From RGIG1681 sp045594425 (GTDB taxonomy: Bacteria; Bacillota; Clostridia; Christensenellales; UBA1242): a stretch of 64,000 nt of DNA. The number at the start of each line of letters is the position of its first letter. Within the stretch, counting starts at the first letter, position 1. This document shows positions 15,225 through 23,936 of the stretch, piece by piece. Location of the stretch: NCBI GenBank assembly GCA_045594425.1, contig JAZNYK010000006.1:124001-188000 (forward strand). The letters are read 5' to 3'. The notes below the pieces were generated by a model that worked only from the letters and a program-made list of their open reading frames with translations, was not told where the DNA came from and ran no database searches. Position numbers and translations under genes: made by a program.

Positions 15225-16596
15225 TTTTTAAACCTTCTTTAATGCTATCTACATGCAACCAACCTTGATTTACAATTTTATCAAAGTCTTTTTGTAGCTT
15301 ATTTCCTCTTGTGTAATATTTATATTTATCAATTGATAATAACAGCTTTGACATTAATTCAAATGGAATATCTGAATCTTCAGCAGCTGTTTTAATCTGT
15401 TTAATTGTTCTATCATCATATAAAGGTGTTTTATATTCATCCCAAGGCAATTTCTTACCCTTAACCTTATAATAGGTATCCACTAACATTCTTCTAGATA
15501 AATCACCTTCATAATCCCAAAGATTATCAATAATTTTTAATTCCTCTTCTGTAATTAAAGAAAAACCAGTTTCTACTTCAAGTCTCAATAATTTTTCTAA
15601 TATAATTCTTCTTGCTTCAAGTTTAAATGGTCCTAAACCAACTTCACCATTAGCCTTATTATAAACTGAACCATTTCTTCTTTTATTATCTCTATACTTT
15701 GTATCACTTCTAATTGAAACAAGCCAATTTCTGAAATTCCTTAATGGGATAAGTTCCGTTGAACCATGATTGATGAAATTTTGTAAAGACTTATCTTCTT
15801 TTACAATCGTACAACACCAGCAACCAAATCTTGAATTTCCAGTTACTGGAATTTTATCTTTATCAATTTCTCCAATAACACTTTGTTCTTCACCCATATC
15901 TTCACCTTGATACAAGTTGAACAAATATTTCATATCAGTACCCCAAGGGCTTTTAGCATCCCCCTTTAACAAGTACTCCCAAACAACTTCATTTTTTATT
16001 TTTGTTAATGGATTATAAACATATGCATTTTCAATCTCTAAATGTGGCGTTAACAGTTTACCTTCAATTTCTCTAGAAGAAATACTTCTATTTCTTGCTA
16101 AACTTTCATCTTTTCTAACACCTAATAAAATAACAACTTCACCATTTTCTTTAATCTTATTGTAAACAAAATTATTCATAGGATGGATTTTTAATCTTTC
16201 AGTACACCATCTAAATCCAGGTGCTTCTGGAGTTGGGTATCCTAAACCAATAACTAAAGACCAAAAAGTTTTATCTAATTCTGGATGAATAACTGTAGCT
16301 TCAATATTAAGATTTTCAGACTCAGAACACTTATTTATTGCTTTAGAAGAGTTATTCATATAACGACCTACAATTGGATTTTCAACCATTGTATCTGACG
16401 TTACAACAAATATTTTTTTTGTTCTTTCATTAGGTTTCAGTCTCTGCACTGCCTCATAAACAAGAGTAACTAATAGTGTAGAATCTTTTCCGCCACTATA
16501 ACCAATTAACCATGGTCTATTATCGTGTTTATAAACAACCATTATTTCGTTTATTATATCTTCAAATTCTTGAAATTTATCCATAAGCAATACCAT
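15196..16596 (-). CDS. dndC: DndC, ATP-pyrophosphatase/Fe-S sulfur transfer enzyme
   Basis: 466 residues. PP-loop SGGKDS at 34-39 as in PAPS reductase relatives, plus cysteines C131 (FRWCTERL) and C259, C261, C262 (FGCWCC) that fit the 4Fe-4S ligands of DndC. It activates DNA for sulfur insertion and receives sulfur from a cysteine desulfurase (DndA or IscS). No desulfurase gene lies in the window, so a housekeeping IscS/NifS is presumed. It starts directly after the dndB stop; the ribosome site is weak and a second ATG at 16584 is possible. Confidence 0.93.
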   Translation of the reverse strand: MVLLMDKFQEFEDIINEIMVVYKHDNRPWLIGYSGGKDSTLLVTLVYEAVQRLKPNERTKKIFVVTSDTMVENPIVGRYMNNSSKAINKCSESENLNIEATVIHPELDKTFWSLVIGLGYPTPEAPGFRWCTERLKIHPMNNFVYNKIKENGEVVILLGVRKDESLARNRSISSREIEGKLLTPHLEIENAYVYNPLTKIKNEVVWEYLLKGDAKSPWGTDMKYLFNLYQGEDMGEEQSVIGEIDKDKIPVTGNSRFGCWCCTIVKEDKSLQNFINHGSTELIPLRNFRNWLVSIRSDTKYRDNKRRNGSVYNKANGEVGLGPFKLEARRIILEKLLRLEVETGFSLITEEELKIIDNLWDYEGDLSRRMLVDTYYKVKGKKLPWDEYKTPLYDDRTIKQIKTAAEDSDIPFELMSKLLLSIDKYKYYTRGNKLQKDFDKIVNQGWLHVDSIKEGLKNEDKKDSSL

Positions 16597-17646
16597 CTAT
16601 TTTAATTTTTTTAATTCTTCATTTGTTAATGGTAAATCAATTAAAGTCTTAATTTTAATAGAAGCAATTAAACTAGCGTCTTCATTATTTTGCACTTTAC
16701 CATCTTCTCTAATAATGCTATTTTTCCAATAGTCATTAGTTCTAGACCAATTTATATTTTTTATACGAGGTAAATAATCCTCCAATTTATATTCTCTATT
16801 TTCATACAAAAAAGAACCTAGTTTACCAAATGCCATAATAGTTACAGCAAGAGTAATTATATAATCTTCTCGCAGACTTTTTTTTGTAAGTTCCTTATTC
16901 ATCACTTCTTTCCATTCAGCTATATTCTCAGAAATTATTGTCCAATACCTAAATAAAAATTCTTCATCTTCTTCAGTAAAATCACCCTTTATAATCTTTT
17001 TATTAGCTTTATAGAGATTATTTAAAGTAAACAATTTAGAAGAATTCTTACCTAAATTATCTTTTTCTTTATCTGTAAACATATTAAAGAAAGGAATTTT
17101 ATTAATAATATTAGATGTTGCAACACCTACTTTATCCCTTCCATCATATAAAGTGGATATCGAATTAGAAGTCTTTACAGCATGTTTATTCAAATCTGTA
17201 AACATTTGCTGACTTCTTTTTAAACCTTCATCCTTAAACATAACAATGGAAATTGTTTCATTCTCAAGTGATGGGTCTTCTAAAATCGCTTTATCTATAG
17301 CCGCCTTTCTATGTTGACCATCATTTATTAAAAAAACTGCATTCATATCAACTTCAAGAACACCCAATTCTTCTATTCTATCATTAGGTATAAATTCAAA
17401 TTTACCATCTATTGAAGCTGATAACGCAGAAAATACATATGAATTTCTATTATCTAAAATATAATTTGTAATCTCAGGAATTCTCTGTTCATTTAATTTC
17501 CTTTGTGCTCTAAACTCTGGTAAAACGATATCGTTTCCATTATTAACAAACAATTTTGATAATAACCCCATTGGAATCATTGTAATGTAATAATCATTAC
17601 CAGCTTGATGTCCCTTTACAGCAGGAAATTTATAAGAAAAATTCAT
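16597..17646 (-). CDS. dndB: DndB, DGQHR-domain regulator of phosphorothioation
   Basis: 349 residues from ATG 17646 (ribosome site GAGG); the ATG at 17658 overlaps that site. The defining DGQHR motif is at 109-113, followed by QQMFTDLNKHAVKTS, usual for this ParB-like family. DndB in other bacteria represses dnd transcription and tunes modification frequency. It leads the operon dndBCDE. Its promoter (17686-17714) overlaps a perfect 32-bp palindrome (17663-17694), a likely site for DndB or another repressor. Confidence 0.92.
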   Translation of the reverse strand: MNFSYKFPAVKGHQAGNDYYITMIPMGLLSKLFVNNGNDIVLPEFRAQRKLNEQRIPEITNYILDNRNSYVFSALSASIDGKFEFIPNDRIEELGVLEVDMNAVFLINDGQHRKAAIDKAILEDPSLENETISIVMFKDEGLKRSQQMFTDLNKHAVKTSNSISTLYDGRDKVGVATSNIINKIPFFNMFTDKEKDNLGKNSSKLFTLNNLYKANKKIIKGDFTEEDEEFLFRYWTIISENIAEWKEVMNKELTKKSLREDYIITLAVTIMAFGKLGSFLYENREYKLEDYLPRIKNINWSRTNDYWKNSIIREDGKVQNNEDASLIASIKIKTLIDLPLTNEELKKLK

Positions 17647-17662
17647 AAAAAACCTCATAAAA

Positions 17663-17694
17663 AAATATACTTAAGTACATACTTAAGTATATTT
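17663..17694. promoter_or_regulatory. palindromic operator at the dndB promoter
   Basis: A perfect inverted repeat with 15-bp arms and a 2-bp centre; each arm contains ACTTAAGT, itself a palindrome, so the site also reads as a direct repeat 14 bp apart. It covers the -10 box and the expected start of transcription. Confidence 0.8.
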
Positions 17695-17714
17695 ATTTTA
17701 GTTGAATCAGTCAA
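17686..17714 (-). promoter_or_regulatory. dndBCDE promoter
   Basis: Minus strand: TTGACT (17714-17709), 17-bp spacer, TATACT (17691-17686). The predicted start is about 17679, inside the operator, about 33 nt before the dndB ATG. A second inverted repeat TATATGCA/TGCATATA sits just upstream at 17722-17739. Confidence 0.8.
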
Positions 17715-17741
17715 TAAATTATATATGCATATTGCATATAA

Positions 17742-18242
17742 TTAATCTTCTAACAAACATTTTTCTATTTCTTTAAAATCAATATTTAACCCATCAAAAG
17801 TATTAGATAAAAAACATTTTAGATTGTCCATTGTTACCATTTCATCTTTATCTATTTGCTCTTTTAGCTTTTTAACACCATAATTTGCAAATAATGTTAA
17901 AAAATCCATTCTTTTAAATTCAATTTTTGATGAACTATTAAATGCTAAGTCTAATCTTTCATCTTCAGTCAACGAAATAGTTTTAGATGTAATTATAGCT
18001 GCCTGAAAAAGATAATCTAAAACACCTGTTCTATTGTTATTTTGAATAACATTTCTAGGAACGCTTTTAGAATCATCATTTTCTGTTGTGTTAATTTCTA
18101 TTTGCTTATCATAAACTATTCCAATAGCTACACATAATATATAAACATTATAATGCAGTGGTGAAGGAATAATATCACTTAGTAAATCTATGGTTTCAGA
18201 CCAATCTCTACCCTTTAGCAATACGTCGCTCGTTAATTCCAT
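17742..18242 (-). CDS. small helical protein paired with second SMC ATPase (DndE-like?)
   Basis: 166 residues, no recognised family. A hydrophobic helix (HYNVYILCVAIGIVYD, about residues 29-44) is followed by VPRNVIQNNNRTGVLDYLFQ (about 62-81). The order and spacing loosely recall DndE (a helix ending in AIALSI, then ELNRQTITGDHDTLF). Like dndE it follows an SMC-type ATPase gene with a 10-bp overlap. It starts behind AAAGGAGGGC. It is the last gene of the upstream unit and ends 96 bp before the dndB start. The DndE resemblance is a weak hypothesis. Confidence 0.6.
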   Translation of the reverse strand: MELTSDVLLKGRDWSETIDLLSDIIPSPLHYNVYILCVAIGIVYDKQIEINTTENDDSKSVPRNVIQNNNRTGVLDYLFQAAIITSKTISLTEDERLDLAFNSSSKIEFKRMDFLTLFANYGVKKLKEQIDKDEMVTMDNLKCFLSNTFDGLNIDFKEIEKCLLED

Positions 18243-20185
18243 AAAAAGCCCTCCTTTACACTTGCAACATTCTTTTCTAAATTACTTTGAATTGTATAGA
18301 CTTTACCAACTTGATCTTTTCCAAACAATGATTGTAGCTCATCTTTTGAAAACAAAATAACTTGTGGAGCGTATTCTGGAATAGTATCTATAACGTTTTG
18401 TCTTTGTTCAAAATCAAGTTTAGAAAATGGACCATCTAAAATTAAAGGATATTCTTTTTGCAATACCGAAGCTTCTTCTTTTAACAATTTTAAAATACCA
18501 CCAATATATGCAAAAGATACAACAGCAAATTGTCCTTCAGATTTTGATTCATCGTTATATGTGTCTGTTACTTTAAAATGAAAATCTTCCCTAACCTCAA
18601 CAGTCCTTTTACTTGTCAACATCTTATCTATAAGATATTGAATAGATTCTTGTAATTTTTTACTATATATTTTAGCCGTTTCATCTAATTTTGCATCAAA
18701 ATACATTTGCGCTTTCGTAAGTAATTGCATTTTTTTATCAATTATCTGGTTATTTGCAGAATTTTGAATAGCTTCATCATATCGCTTCATTTCTTTTTTC
18801 AAATATAGATTCAATTGATTTAGCTTTTCATCACATTCTCTTATTTTTTCTTGAGTATCCTTCATTTCTTCTTCAGCTTTTTTCCTATCAATGATAAGTG
18901 GTTCTATATCTCTACTCAATTTAAGCTTTCCATCAATAGCCACAATATCATCTTCTATTTCTTTTATAGATTTTTTATAATCTAAAATATCTGAAATTAT
19001 TGAATCTAATTTCTTTTCATCAAAATTATTAACATATTTTTCAGCAGCCTTAGTAAAATCATCATACATTCCCTTATATGAATTAGGCGGCAATAATTTA
19101 AAGAAATTTTTTAAAATTTCTCTTTCTGTGTCTCCAATACATCTTCCACAAAGGCAAACATCTTCTTTTGTTAACGCCTCTATTAAAGGTTTATTAACTC
19201 CTGTAATAAGTTTATCCTGAGCAACTTTTAACTTCAATTTATTTTTTGCATCAAGAACAACCTTGGAGATAATGGCTGTTGGAACCATATCAACAATATT
19301 CTGACCAAAGGATAACTTTTTATCTGAAATTGATTTAGTCATCAAATCTCTATTTTTCTTTAATTTTGATCTTTCTAACTCATATTCCGTCGCAGATTTC
19401 ACTGACCCTATTTGTTCAGATAAATCAGCTACATTTTTTGCAGCTTGAGAAAAATTTTGTTTTAATGTTACTAATTTACTCTGCAATGTTTCAATATTAC
19501 TTTGCACATTATTGATTCTCATCTTTTGATTTGCAGACTCATCTGCATCATATGATAAATCTTTATTTAAATATATTGAACCAATCGCTGTAGTTCTAAG
19601 ATCCTTATTACCTATATGTTTTGAAGCCTTTTCATAAATATTTAAATCAAAAATTGAATAAATAGCATTCCTTAAAGAAGACGCTGACTCAGAACCTTTA
19701 ACTTTTAAATCTGCTATCATATTTTCGCCATCAAAAAAGAAATATTGAGAAAGCCCCTTTGGCATTAATTCTTCAATTACAGATTTTGGATTATTAACTC
19801 TATCCCAATTATTTTCACTATTTTTCTTTCTTAAAATAAAATCTTCATCTAACTGAACACTTTCAAACAAAGCCTTTTTGTAATTTACCTGTCTTAACAA
19901 TGTATAATAATCATTATTGTGTTCAAAATCTAGTTTTGCATAAACTCTGAACTCTTCACCGTTTTTTAAAGATGCTTCAAATTCATGATTATAAAGTTTT
20001 TTGCTTGCTGTTTTATTAAAATGAACTTCGCCATAAAAAACCCATTGAAACAATTGATGCAAAGTAGTCTTTCCATCACCATTTTTTCCATATATAATAG
20101 TAACTTTTCCATCACTAGCAAATTCAATAACATTTTTATCTTTAAAATTACGGAAATTTTCAAACTCTAATCTAATTATTTTCAT
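18233..20185 (-). CDS. second DndD-like SMC ATPase
   Basis: 650 residues. Walker A YGKNGDGKTT (32-41), coiled coils (about 200-300 and 390-490), a CxxC-type hook in VCLCGRCIGD (about residue 345), and a C-terminal ABC signature/Walker B block ending in PLILDGPFSKLDFEQRQ. The N-terminal region with YFFFDGEN matches DndD and the dndD gene of this locus. It is therefore a DndD/RecN-type relative inside the putative effector unit, perhaps to sense or process unmodified DNA. The start is behind GAGGTTCTAAAAG and overlaps the 54-residue gene. Confidence 0.85.
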   Translation of the reverse strand: MKIIRLEFENFRNFKDKNVIEFASDGKVTIIYGKNGDGKTTLHQLFQWVFYGEVHFNKTASKKLYNHEFEASLKNGEEFRVYAKLDFEHNNDYYTLLRQVNYKKALFESVQLDEDFILRKKNSENNWDRVNNPKSVIEELMPKGLSQYFFFDGENMIADLKVKGSESASSLRNAIYSIFDLNIYEKASKHIGNKDLRTTAIGSIYLNKDLSYDADESANQKMRINNVQSNIETLQSKLVTLKQNFSQAAKNVADLSEQIGSVKSATEYELERSKLKKNRDLMTKSISDKKLSFGQNIVDMVPTAIISKVVLDAKNKLKLKVAQDKLITGVNKPLIEALTKEDVCLCGRCIGDTEREILKNFFKLLPPNSYKGMYDDFTKAAEKYVNNFDEKKLDSIISDILDYKKSIKEIEDDIVAIDGKLKLSRDIEPLIIDRKKAEEEMKDTQEKIRECDEKLNQLNLYLKKEMKRYDEAIQNSANNQIIDKKMQLLTKAQMYFDAKLDETAKIYSKKLQESIQYLIDKMLTSKRTVEVREDFHFKVTDTYNDESKSEGQFAVVSFAYIGGILKLLKEEASVLQKEYPLILDGPFSKLDFEQRQNVIDTIPEYAPQVILFSKDELQSLFGKDQVGKVYTIQSNLEKNVASVKEGFLWN

Positions 20186-20336
20186 CTTTTAGAACCTCTT
20201 CAACTGCTTCCAAAATTTCTGAAACAATTTCCCTTTTGTTTTTATTGTTTTCTGTATCAAATTTATCAGTAGAATGACTTTTTTCTATAGATTCAATCTT
20301 ACTAATAAGTTTATTTACCATTTCCTCATTATTCAT
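20172..20336 (-). CDS. 54-residue acidic helical protein between helicase and SMC gene
   Basis: ATG 20336 follows GGAGGTAGATATTG, an excellent ribosome site; the stop TAG at 20172-20174 lies inside the next gene. The start overlaps the helicase stop by 8 bp and the end overlaps the SMC gene by 14 bp. Such tight coupling on both sides argues for a real gene. The sequence is charged with helices (EEMVNKLISKIESIEK and EIVSEILEAVEEVLKD), suited to bridging partners. No family recognised. Confidence 0.68.
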   Translation of the reverse strand: MNNEEMVNKLISKIESIEKSHSTDKFDTENNKNKREIVSEILEAVEEVLKDENN

Positions 20337-22359
20337 CAATATCTACCTCCAAACTATTTTCATAATCCATAACAATATCCTCTCTGCGAATTCCATATGC
20401 AGAAATTAATTCAATTAATTTTATTTCATTTTCGTCTTTATTTAAAGATAATCTGTTATATTCGTTGTACCTTCTTAATTCTATTTTAGTAATATCAGAA
20501 CTTCCCAACACAATTACATCATAAATATTAGCATATTTCTTACCTTTATATGTTCTTAAAATTCTTCCCCTTCTTTGAACAAATTCTCTGTAATCATCAT
20601 TGCTTGATAATATTAAAGCCGATTCAATAGATGGAATATTTATACCCTCATCCAAACATCTAATTGCGACAAGAGATGATATTACACCTTTATTAAAATC
20701 TTCCACCATATCCATTCTATCAATCATGTTTTCAGTCGCTGTAAATTGACTTGCTTTTATATTTAATTCACTAAGTACATTTTTTATAAATTGAATATGC
20801 CTTAATTCTTCTCCATCATCTCCAAGCACTTTACCATCTCCACAGTAAACTATGAAATGCTCTTTATTTTTTACAAGATTAATAATACTTTCTATTTTAT
20901 CAATCTTTTCTTGTACCATAGAAATTGTTCTTAACTTTCCTCGAGCAGCAATTATCAATTTATCTTTGTCAATTAAAACACCATCTTTAAAACAAGTTAT
21001 CATCATTTTTTGGTATTTATCAAACATTTCTTCTTCTGAAGGTGTTGCATGTACAAATATAGGATAGTAATTATAAGGCACCAAATAACCCTTTTGAAGA
21101 GCAACTTCTATAGGTAAATCAAAAACTTTTCCTCCAAAGAAATCCATTAATTCATTTGCTTTTACAATATTATTCTTGCTTACAGGAGTTGCACTTAACC
21201 CTAGCATATATTGATATTCATCATTTAAAGAAGACTCTCTTTCAGTAAATCTATGTGCTTCATCAACAATTAATAATTTTTCCTCAGGTATCTTCTTTAC
21301 TACATTCTTAAACCTATCAAGGTTAAATGAAGATATCGTTGAAATAATAATAAGTTGTCTATTTTCTGAATATTTCTTTCTTAGTATTTCTTCTTCAATT
21401 TCTGAATTCCATAAACTATTTTCTGAAGAAACCATAACTATTTTTGCATCAGGAAATGCTTTAATAACATCTTCAGACCACTGTCTAACCAAGTGTTTGT
21501 ATGGCGCGCAGATTACAATTGTAGATTTGTGATTTTTTACTAGTTCCTTAGCAGAATAAATTGCAGTCCAAGTTTTTCCAGTACCTGTTGCCATAACATA
21601 AAATCCATGATAATTATTAGCAACCCAGGCATCAATTGCCTGTTTTTGATAATCTCTCAACTCTATTCCTGTTGATACTTTCGCAGTTTTTTTAATATCT
21701 AACACTTTTATCACATGTTGTTTTAATGCATCTTTTACTTCAAGAGTTAAATTGAATTCATTTTTTCCATTCCACAACTTATCAAACTCATCCAGTTCAT
21801 CCTGCACATATTCATTTTCTATTTCATTCCAACTTTTAAATACTCGTATTTTTTCATAATTGTTCTCATATGCATTTAAACTCTCGTTTGGTGAACCGAC
21901 AAAACAAATTTTATTCCCTACATAATCCTCAAGAATTGCTAATTTATCATGGTACATACCAATTCCATTTGTAACCACGAGTTTAATATCTAATATATCA
22001 TAAGCAATTAATTGAGAGACAATTTCCAAATCCTCAATCGGTAATTTTGATAATTCTATATCAAAATCATTGAAAAACGAGTTTGCAATAATTTCTTCTC
22101 TTTTTTGATATCCCTCTAATATAGCTTTTACATCTTCATCACTTAAATGTGGGCTTGCTAAAAGTTGGATTTTACCCCTATTCCTTGCTAGTGCTGAAAC
22201 ACCTTCTAATAAAGAATTAAAAACAGAGCTTGAAAAAAATCCAACACTTCTTTTATATACCCTTGTATTTTTCAATGCCGGATTTATAAAATCATTAAGT
22301 ATATTGGAACCACCATAACTAATATAACTTCTTTGCAACTCTAATTCTTTAAAATTCAT
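20329..22359 (-). CDS. PLD-nuclease/SF2 helicase fusion, phosphorothioation-associated
   Basis: 676 residues. Residues 1-200 are phospholipase D-like with an HKD-type motif (H137-D-K139 ... GSPNES 155-160). Residues 230-600 are an SF2 helicase: RDYQKQA Q-motif region (235), Walker A ATGTGKT (257-263), DEAH in VDEAHRF (about 365), SAT in LGLSATPV and motif VI QRRGRILR. DEAD/DEAH restriction proteins of this sort accompany dnd genes in some bacteria. It probably unwinds and cuts DNA lacking phosphorothioates. Only one HKD motif is seen, so dimerisation would be expected for catalysis. Confidence 0.87.
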   Translation of the reverse strand: MNFKELELQRSYISYGGSNILNDFINPALKNTRVYKRSVGFFSSSVFNSLLEGVSALARNRGKIQLLASPHLSDEDVKAILEGYQKREEIIANSFFNDFDIELSKLPIEDLEIVSQLIAYDILDIKLVVTNGIGMYHDKLAILEDYVGNKICFVGSPNESLNAYENNYEKIRVFKSWNEIENEYVQDELDEFDKLWNGKNEFNLTLEVKDALKQHVIKVLDIKKTAKVSTGIELRDYQKQAIDAWVANNYHGFYVMATGTGKTWTAIYSAKELVKNHKSTIVICAPYKHLVRQWSEDVIKAFPDAKIVMVSSENSLWNSEIEEEILRKKYSENRQLIIISTISSFNLDRFKNVVKKIPEEKLLIVDEAHRFTERESSLNDEYQYMLGLSATPVSKNNIVKANELMDFFGGKVFDLPIEVALQKGYLVPYNYYPIFVHATPSEEEMFDKYQKMMITCFKDGVLIDKDKLIIAARGKLRTISMVQEKIDKIESIINLVKNKEHFIVYCGDGKVLGDDGEELRHIQFIKNVLSELNIKASQFTATENMIDRMDMVEDFNKGVISSLVAIRCLDEGINIPSIESALILSSNDDYREFVQRRGRILRTYKGKKYANIYDVIVLGSSDITKIELRRYNEYNRLSLNKDENEIKLIELISAYGIRREDIVMDYENSLEVDIDE

Positions 22360-22361
22360 TT

Positions 22362-23906
22362 TTATAACTTCCCAGTAATAAATTTTTTAATTTCTTCATC
22401 AGAAAACATATCTTCAGCGTCATAGTCATCATCAAGCAAATCGATCCACAATGATATTTTATTTAAAGCATCACTTATTATATCTTTTTCTAAAACAGAA
22501 GTTATTTCAACTGATTCAAATGGTAGGAAAAGCAACTGTGACATTTTAAAATATCCATTACTTTTACATATATCTACGAACTTATTATACTTTTCCTCAA
22601 TAAAATTAAAATCAATATTTTCATCGTTGTTTAAAGCGTCTTCTAATGTACTTCGTGAATAAGAAGAGAACTTTGTATATATAAAGTTAAAATCTTTTTT
22701 CTCATAATAAACTATACCATCTTTTAAAGATATAAAATTCAAGTATGTCGATTCTGCGTTATATTTTGTCTTTACAAAATGTTTAATATCTCCAAGTGAT
22801 GTACCACATTCTTCACATATTTTATCAACAATTTTTACTGCTTGTTCTGGACCAAAATTTACATTTAAATAATAATCGATACTTAGTTTTGTAGGTTTTA
22901 TGAAATCCTTTTTTGTTTTTGACAATAACTTTTGACCATCAAAATCACACAACTCTTTTAATTTTGATAAATTATTAAAATTAACTTGTATTAAATATTC
23001 AACAGATTTAGCAATCATAGAGTGCCAACTATCAACAAAAATTTCCTGACCATTTATCTTAAATGAAACAATTTTTGTCATCTTAAATACATCTCTATCT
23101 GAAGGTTTGCTAATTAAAATACAATCCTCTGTTAAATCCGGAGCATTTCGTGAAGTAATACAGCTAAAAAATTGAAGATACAATTTTAAAATAATGTTTA
23201 CCGACTTTCTTATATCTAATCTATCTGCATATCTCAAATCAATATAATTAATAAATTTTTTACTATGTTTTAAAAGTTCGGTTTTTGAATCCATTAAAAC
23301 TAATGGAACTCTTGCACTGCTCACTTTAAAGAAGATATTATCTATTTTTGAAAAATAATCTATTTTCGCATCCGCATATTTTTCAGATTTCCCCTTAAAA
23401 TTCATTAACCATTTCTTAAATTTAAAATATAAATCCTCTTTAACAAAATTTTGAATTTCTTGAGGCTCGTCACATGCCTTTCTTTTATATAAAACTTCTA
23501 CTTTATCTAAATCTATCTCTGCATATTTGAGTAACTCTCTGATAAGCCATAGCAAATGTAAAGAATCCGTATTTGTCTCCACATAAATTCCACTTCTTGA
23601 AATCTTTGGAGAAATAAATTTATGTTTTTCGTTATTTGAAAAAAATTGTCTCTTCGTCCAAGGAACTTCAAATGTTGAACAATTGAAATAAAAATCTTTT
23701 TTAAACTTATCAATGTAATCTATGGTTTCTACAACAGCGTTAGCCCATGTATTTACATAAATTATATCATTATTGATTTTAATAATATATGGTCTTGAAT
23801 ATTCGTATTTATTGACATAATCAAAAAAATCAGCCTTGTATAATCTTCCACCCTGATATAATACAACATTATGCTTATTAAATAATTCTTTTTCCTTATC
23901 AATCAT
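22362..23906 (-). CDS. unknown protein with an internally duplicated domain
   Basis: 514 residues, no family recognised. Two blocks repeat. IIYVNTWANAVVETIDYID (about residues 48-66) resembles IFVDSWHSMIAKSVEYLIQ (about 290-308). Each is followed by a KFI/DFI-type segment, then an alpha/beta stretch ending in EIDLDKVEVLYKRK or GTSLGDIKHFVKTK. The C-terminal 100 residues are acidic. It starts behind AGGA, 30 bp after the DUF262 gene, and is followed within 2 bp by the helicase, so it belongs to the same operon. A target-recognition role for repeated domains is a guess. Confidence 0.65.
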   Translation of the reverse strand: MIDKEKELFNKHNVVLYQGGRLYKADFFDYVNKYEYSRPYIIKINNDIIYVNTWANAVVETIDYIDKFKKDFYFNCSTFEVPWTKRQFFSNNEKHKFISPKISRSGIYVETNTDSLHLLWLIRELLKYAEIDLDKVEVLYKRKACDEPQEIQNFVKEDLYFKFKKWLMNFKGKSEKYADAKIDYFSKIDNIFFKVSSARVPLVLMDSKTELLKHSKKFINYIDLRYADRLDIRKSVNIILKLYLQFFSCITSRNAPDLTEDCILISKPSDRDVFKMTKIVSFKINGQEIFVDSWHSMIAKSVEYLIQVNFNNLSKLKELCDFDGQKLLSKTKKDFIKPTKLSIDYYLNVNFGPEQAVKIVDKICEECGTSLGDIKHFVKTKYNAESTYLNFISLKDGIVYYEKKDFNFIYTKFSSYSRSTLEDALNNDENIDFNFIEEKYNKFVDICKSNGYFKMSQLLFLPFESVEITSVLEKDIISDALNKISLWIDLLDDDYDAEDMFSDEEIKKFITGKL

Positions 23907-23936
23907 ACAACTTAATCCTATAGTTTCTTCAAAAAA

